From a virus, in IMG/VR virus record IMGVR_UViG_3300020051_000028, positions 1-44,503 of that record: a stretch of DNA of 44,503 bases; one strand, 5' to 3'. Made by a program: the position numbers and the translations under genes. Shown in pieces: positions 41,021 through 44,503 of the stretch. The notes beneath the pieces are model-generated. The model saw only the letters and a program-made list of their open reading frames with translations. It ran no database searches and was not told the DNA's origin. The first letter of the stretch is position 1, and the number at the start of each line of letters is the position of its first letter.

Positions 41021-41275
41021 TCAAGAAACTTTTTTCGATTTTTTCTTCTTTTTCTTCACCAAACCTTTTCTGGATAAAATATCACCTCCGAAAATCGATT
41101 TAGGGATTCTTTGATCCCCGGTGGCATAGTTATCCCCATTGGGTTCCCCTAGATCCTCTACAGAAGCTTGGGGGCTACCAAACAACCCCCCTGCACTTGC
41201 ACTCATGTCTTCACAAATCTGATCGTAAAGATCCGCAAGTTTTTTCTCTTCAATGGTTGACAATCGCAGACTCAT
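41021..41275 (-). CDS. Small protein sharing an N-terminal gp23 signature
   Basis: An 84-residue protein. Its middle, GGLFGSPQASVEDL then GDNYATGDQRIPK, parallels the capsid protein text SGLFGATGNAQATQ then GDTYATGDSRLPK over about 38 residues. It ends in a Lys-rich tail (KKKKKKSKK). The first 20 residues end in QICE before Asp, fitting an I-x-E prohead protease site. A TTAAATA box lies seven bases before the ATG. It may be a small head protein using a shared capsid motif, or part of a displaced capsid gene. Confidence 0.65.
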   Translation of the reverse strand: MSLRLSTIEEKKLADLYDQICEDMSASAGGLFGSPQASVEDLGEPNGDNYATGDQRIPKSIFGGDILSRKGLVKKKKKKSKKVS

Positions 41276-41282
41276 ATAGTAT

Positions 41283-41289
41283 TATTTAA
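41283..41289 (-). promoter_or_regulatory. Late-promoter-like box TTAAATA
   Basis: Seven bases before the ATG at 41275, in the 18-base gap to the divergent YopX gene. Confidence 0.6.
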
Positions 41290-41293
41290 TGAT

Positions 41294-41761
41294 ATGAGTT
41301 CTAGGGAATTTAAATTTAGAATTTGGGATAATGATTCCTGTAAAATGTACTTTGTTCCAAAAATTCAATTTGGATTTTTGGGTAATGGTGATCCGGAGGA
41401 TGGACACCCTGTTTTCTATGGTATTAGGGGGCATTCATTCACCGATCAGGGTGGTCATGTTTTCAGAAAAGATAATATGACTATCCAACAATATACTGGA
41501 TTAAAGGACAAAAACGGTAGAGAAATTTATGAGGGCGATTTAGTAAAATGTTACCCGTTGGAAATATACCATCTTGGGGTGGATGAATCCCAATATATGT
41601 ATTATTTAAAAGAGGGGTTCAAATTAGTGATTTGGGAAGATTCGAAATTTTGTTTAAAAGATTCTAACGAAAATAATGTTTCTGCTATGCGATTTTATTT
41701 GGACGGTAATTGCAAAGTAATTGGGAATATATTTGAAACCCCAGAACTATTAAATCCATGA
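41294..41761 (+). CDS. YopX-family protein
   Basis: A 155-residue YopX-like protein. The family marks are visible: FKFRIWDNDSCKMYF at the start, IQQYTGLKDKNGREIYEGDL followed by VKCYP in the middle, and CKVIGNIFETPELL at the end. YopX proteins are common in phages and have no settled function; the fold is beta-rich. It opens the plus-strand operon on the right and is divergent from the 84-residue gene with only 18 bases between. ATGA couples it to the next gene. Confidence 0.9.
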   Translation: MSSREFKFRIWDNDSCKMYFVPKIQFGFLGNGDPEDGHPVFYGIRGHSFTDQGGHVFRKDNMTIQQYTGLKDKNGREIYEGDLVKCYPLEIYHLGVDESQYMYYLKEGFKLVIWEDSKFCLKDSNENNVSAMRFYLDGNCKVIGNIFETPELLNP

Positions 41762-42168
41762 AAGATTACGAAGCGGAATACGAACGTCTTAAAAAAGATA
41801 CAGCCGAATGGTGTTCAATCAATCTAATGAACATTGGCGACAGAACTAAACAAGCGGTGGGTAGAAAGCAATGGGTAGTTGCAAGACTTTTTGATATGAA
41901 AAGGGATTTGATGAAACTTCAAAAGGAAAAGAACAAATTGAAGAAATCAATAACCGATAAATTGATCGAAAAGGCACCAGTCAATCTCGATAAATCAACA
42001 CTGGCAGCAATTGATAATTCCCCCCAATTAGAGCAAATCAATGAGCAGATTAAGGATTGTGAATTCTTAATAGCTTATTTGGAAGCCAGTGTGAAAATGT
42101 ATAATTATATCGCACAAGATATTAAAAATTTGATTGATGCTCATAAGTTACAAAGCGAAGATTATTAA
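41758..42168 (+). CDS. uvsY: UvsY-like recombination mediator
   Basis: A 136-residue helical protein. It matches T4 UvsY (137 residues) in length, in a start with YERLKKDTAEWCSINLMNI, in a basic central helix (DLMKLQKEKNKLKKSITDKL), and in a C-terminal helix with DCEFLIAYLEASVKMYNYIA. T4 UvsY loads the recombinase UvsX on single-stranded DNA. The presence of UvsW three genes downstream fits, because uvsY and uvsW are neighbours in T4. The identification rests on this pattern and context, so it is moderate. Confidence 0.55.
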   Translation: MKDYEAEYERLKKDTAEWCSINLMNIGDRTKQAVGRKQWVVARLFDMKRDLMKLQKEKNKLKKSITDKLIEKAPVNLDKSTLAAIDNSPQLEQINEQIKDCEFLIAYLEASVKMYNYIAQDIKNLIDAHKLQSEDY

Positions 42169-42170
42169 TT

Positions 42171-42614
42171 ATGATAGAAGAAAATAGTAAATTACCAGAA
42201 TCGTTTGATGCGAGAGATTGGGCGGAAGAATTTGTGAGAATCGCAAAGCAAAATCCACACATTCCACAAGACGAGGAATGTATAATCGGATGGTTTGCCA
42301 ATGCTTTAATGAGAGGATTTGACGAACACGGTTCCAGAATAGCAAAAGAAGAGAAATGGGTTTATATATTGTCAAATTTTCAAACAGGAGGTGTCATCGC
42401 AGCATATTCAGAACAGCCAACTATTGATCAATGTAATAGAGATTACTCATTAAGTCTCGGAAAAGATTTGAAATGGACTATTCCAAATTGGTTGCCGGAA
42501 TCAGGACAAGGTGCAGATTGGAATTGTTGTTTAGAAAAATGGAAGATCGATTCGGTGAATAGGATTCGCGAAGAAATAAGTTTCAGTTCATTAAAATACG
42601 AAAAGATAGATTGA
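42171..42614 (+). CDS. Hypothetical protein with phage helical N-terminal domain
   Basis: A 147-residue protein. The N-terminal half has DARDWAEEFVRIAKQNPHIP then GWFANALMRGFDEH, a pattern often seen in small phage proteins of unknown function. The C-terminal half is Trp-rich and mixed alpha/beta. It lies two bases after the UvsY-like gene. The biochemical role is unknown. Confidence 0.7.
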   Translation: MIEENSKLPESFDARDWAEEFVRIAKQNPHIPQDEECIIGWFANALMRGFDEHGSRIAKEEKWVYILSNFQTGGVIAAYSEQPTIDQCNRDYSLSLGKDLKWTIPNWLPESGQGADWNCCLEKWKIDSVNRIREEISFSSLKYEKID

Positions 42615-42616
42615 TT

Positions 42617-43018
42617 ATGGAATTTAAAACTAAAGAAGAATACGAAAGACGTATTAATAATTCTTATATCGATTATTCGCCGAATGGGGAGTTTTCTGGA
42701 TACTCTAGACCGGAGAGACATTTCATATATCCGAAATACGATGTCTTTGATAAAAACATCTCTCAGGATTTGAATATGGAAAGGTTTGTGCATGATCTAT
42801 TTTCTAGATCTATATGTTCAGCTATTTTTGCACAAGGGGAACAAAAGCCTGTGGAATACCTAAACAGTGAAGAAAAATTGGGTGTTTGTGTTGGAGCAGG
42901 GATTCCTATGAAGTGGGAAAATGGAAAATTTACAACTCTTTATGATGTTGGGATTTTATTGATCGATGGCGAATACAAAGTTTTCTACAAAATCCCCAAA
43001 TCAATTCACACATACTAA
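42617..43018 (+). CDS. Hypothetical protein
   Basis: A 133-residue protein from the ATG at 42617; a TTG two codons earlier overlaps the previous stop and is less likely. It has an acidic, Tyr-rich first half and a beta-type second half (TLYDVGILLIDGEYKVFYKI). Not recognised. Its TAA is directly followed by the ATG of uvsW. Confidence 0.65.
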   Translation: MEFKTKEEYERRINNSYIDYSPNGEFSGYSRPERHFIYPKYDVFDKNISQDLNMERFVHDLFSRSICSAIFAQGEQKPVEYLNSEEKLGVCVGAGIPMKWENGKFTTLYDVGILLIDGEYKVFYKIPKSIHTY

Positions 43019-44440
43019 ATGGTTATATTGGATTATAATAAATCGTATAGAAGAGGTAAGATTAAATGTGATCCTAATACCTTCAATATGATACGTGAAA
43101 AATTCTCACAAAAGGTCGAGAATATAGAATTTGTTAGAAAAAAGGCTAACAATTATAGAATACCTGACACAACATATGCAATTCAAGAATCCGGAATGTT
43201 TGATTTTGGGCTTCATGAAGAACTTTTAGCCTTTCTCAAAGAGAATGATATCGCGTATGATACGACCAATGAGTTTCGTTTTAGATGGGATTGTGATTTT
43301 AATATCCCGGAGATATTTGATGGGTTGAATTATAAACATAGATATTATGGATTGGAGACTTTAGAATCTGCTCTGAAACAGGGTTACGGTACTGTATTAT
43401 GGGCTACAGGAGCGGGGAAATCCTTGTGTCAGGCATCTTTGATAGAGAACGTGTGGATCAATTCCGGAAAGAGATTCAAATGTCTTCTGATTGTTCCCGG
43501 ACTAAACTTAGTATCACAGCTATTGGAAAATTTTGAAGAGTATGGTGTAAATTTCACATATTCTGGTTGGACTGGTGGAGCAAAGGGAATGAAGCTTCAA
43601 AATACAGATGTTGTTATCTGCAACACAGAGAATTTCTGTAAAAAGTTTTCAGAAAATTTAAAATGGATAAAAAATGTTGATCTATTGTTGGTTGATGAAT
43701 GTCATAAGATAAATTTTTCTTCGAGTATATCCAAACTAATACACAAAATAAACACTCCACATAAATTTGGATTTACTGGAACTCTCCCAAAAGATAAAAT
43801 GGATTATTGGAAAGTAATTGGAACATTTGGTCCGATAATTTATGAGAAAAATAGTAAAGAATTGAGGGATGAGGGATTTTTGTCGAATGTCCAAATAAAA
43901 ATGTTGAAGATCAACCACACAAATCCCCCAACAATGGGATATCGTCAAGAATTACGTTATATCTACAAATCCCCTAAGAGACATATATTGGTGAGGAATT
44001 TGGTGAGGAAGCTCAATGGAAATGTATTGATAATAGTCAATCACACACAACACGGCTTGAATACTTTGGATTTAATGTCTTCTATAGGTGGAAGGGATTG
44101 TAATTTTATTAATGGTGATACCCCCGTTGAGGAGAGGATGGATATTATTAAAAGAATGGAGGATAATGATAATGTTGTTACGGTTGCGAACTCCACATGT
44201 TTCTCTACAGGTATAAATATCAAAAATCTTCCATATATCATATTTTTGGTCGGTGGTAAAAGTTTTATAAGAATAGTTCAATCTATAGGTAGGGGATTGA
44301 GATTGCACCCAAATAAAAAAATCTTGACATTGTTTGACATATATGATAATCTTAAGTGTTCGATGGATCATGCAGAGATTAGGAAAGATTTCTATGATTT
44401 GGAACAAATAGAATGGAAGGAAGTGGAAGTGTTTATATGA
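43019..44440 (+). CDS. uvsW: UvsW-type superfamily 2 helicase
   Basis: A 473-residue DNA/RNA helicase of the T4 UvsW family, which unwinds R-loops and recombination intermediates and switches origin- to recombination-driven replication. The motifs are ATGAGKS at 129-135, DECH at 227-230, FTGTLP at 252-257, VANSTCFSTGINIK for motif V and QSIGRGLR at 421-428 for motif VI. The N-terminal 110 residues form the UvsW-type accessory domain. Its length is close to T4 UvsW (503 residues). It is followed by ATGA overlap with the last, truncated gene. Confidence 0.93.
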   Translation: MVILDYNKSYRRGKIKCDPNTFNMIREKFSQKVENIEFVRKKANNYRIPDTTYAIQESGMFDFGLHEELLAFLKENDIAYDTTNEFRFRWDCDFNIPEIFDGLNYKHRYYGLETLESALKQGYGTVLWATGAGKSLCQASLIENVWINSGKRFKCLLIVPGLNLVSQLLENFEEYGVNFTYSGWTGGAKGMKLQNTDVVICNTENFCKKFSENLKWIKNVDLLLVDECHKINFSSSISKLIHKINTPHKFGFTGTLPKDKMDYWKVIGTFGPIIYEKNSKELRDEGFLSNVQIKMLKINHTNPPTMGYRQELRYIYKSPKRHILVRNLVRKLNGNVLIIVNHTQHGLNTLDLMSSIGGRDCNFINGDTPVEERMDIIKRMEDNDNVVTVANSTCFSTGINIKNLPYIIFLVGGKSFIRIVQSIGRGLRLHPNKKILTLFDIYDNLKCSMDHAEIRKDFYDLEQIEWKEVEVFI

Positions 44441-44503
44441 AAAACGATTATCAGAAGACAAGTACAATTGCGATTGTTGAGGAACCCATATATTGTGGAT
44501 ATT
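44437..44503 (+). CDS. Start of a gene cut by the right window edge (partial)
   Basis: An ATG overlaps the uvsW stop (ATGA) and the frame stays open to the end of the window, 22 codons, beginning MKNDYQKTSTIAIVEEPIY. The coupling is typical for this operon. Too short to assign. Confidence 0.55.
   Translation, partial: MKNDYQKTSTIAIVEEPIYCGY

Noticed and set aside
41271-41299. Inverted repeat ACTCATAT / ATATGAGT around the divergent start codons.
   Set aside because: It follows from both genes beginning ATGAGT after AT; a chance operator is possible but there is no further support.
1-44503. tRNA genes, CRISPR arrays, insertion sequences and integrase or attachment sites.
   Set aside because: Looked for cloverleaf-like segments, regularly spaced repeats, transposase motifs and tyrosine recombinases by eye; none was seen. 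A tRNA scan would be the decisive check.

Overview
The window is part of the genome of a tailed double-stranded DNA phage with a contractile tail, related to T4 (Caudoviricetes, T4-like myovirus). Direct support comes from recognisable T4-type virion genes in one block: portal gp20, neck gp13, sheath stabiliser gp15, prohead protease gp21, scaffold gp22, major capsid gp23, head-completion nuclease gp4 and an OB-fold gp5-like spike. Replication and recombination genes accompany them (UvsW helicase, a UvsY-like protein, a gp62-like clamp-loader subunit). The DNA is AT-rich and extremely compact: most neighbours overlap by ATGA or TAATG. No tRNA, integrase or CRISPR array was seen. Host cannot be read from the sequence; the gene mix (class II ribonucleotide reductase, PhoH, glycosyltransferases) fits an aquatic environmental phage, which is inference.

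Layout. 1-2278 (minus): small late proteins and a vWA-domain protein. 2389-5744 (plus): metabolic operon of a B12-dependent ribonucleotide reductase, a Bfd-like small Fe-S protein, a ClpP-like protease and a 57-residue protein. 5741-25177 (minus): virion block with central spike, capsid, scaffold, protease, nuclease, a trypsin-like protease, two large fibre-type proteins, neck, portal and sheath stabiliser, ending at an Fe-S helicase; a lone plus-strand repeat protein sits between neck and portal. 25208-26922 (minus): small accessory genes, including GroES-like and clamp-loader-like proteins. 26922-33020 (minus): seven glycosyltransferase-type genes plus a methyltransferase in one overlapping cassette. 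33017-33747: a P-loop kinase that appears to need a -1 frameshift. 33821-34558 (plus): PhoH-like ATPase. 34611-41275 (minus): an ABC-type ATPase, two GIY-YIG endonucleases, a retropepsin-like protease and small probable head proteins. 40773-41020: a repeat-rich non-coding spacer. 41294-44503 (plus): YopX, UvsY-like, two unknowns, UvsW and a truncated gene.

Shared logic. Twenty-two start codons are preceded, 5-8 nt away, by an (N)TAAATA box like the T4 late promoter TATAAATA. If transcription starts where it does in T4, many late mRNAs would have almost no leader. Several of these genes also begin with a short leader ending in hydrophobic-x-Glu, like the T4 capsid-targeting sequence cut by gp21. 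Together this suggests a late regulon of small proteins packaged in the head, including an aspartic protease candidate.

The strongest single oddities are: the kinase frameshift at a G GGA AAT heptamer whose -1 product restores the ATGA coupling seen in the rest of the operon; the box-to-start spacing; and two short genes flanking a GIY-YIG endonuclease that carry successive pieces of the major-capsid signature.
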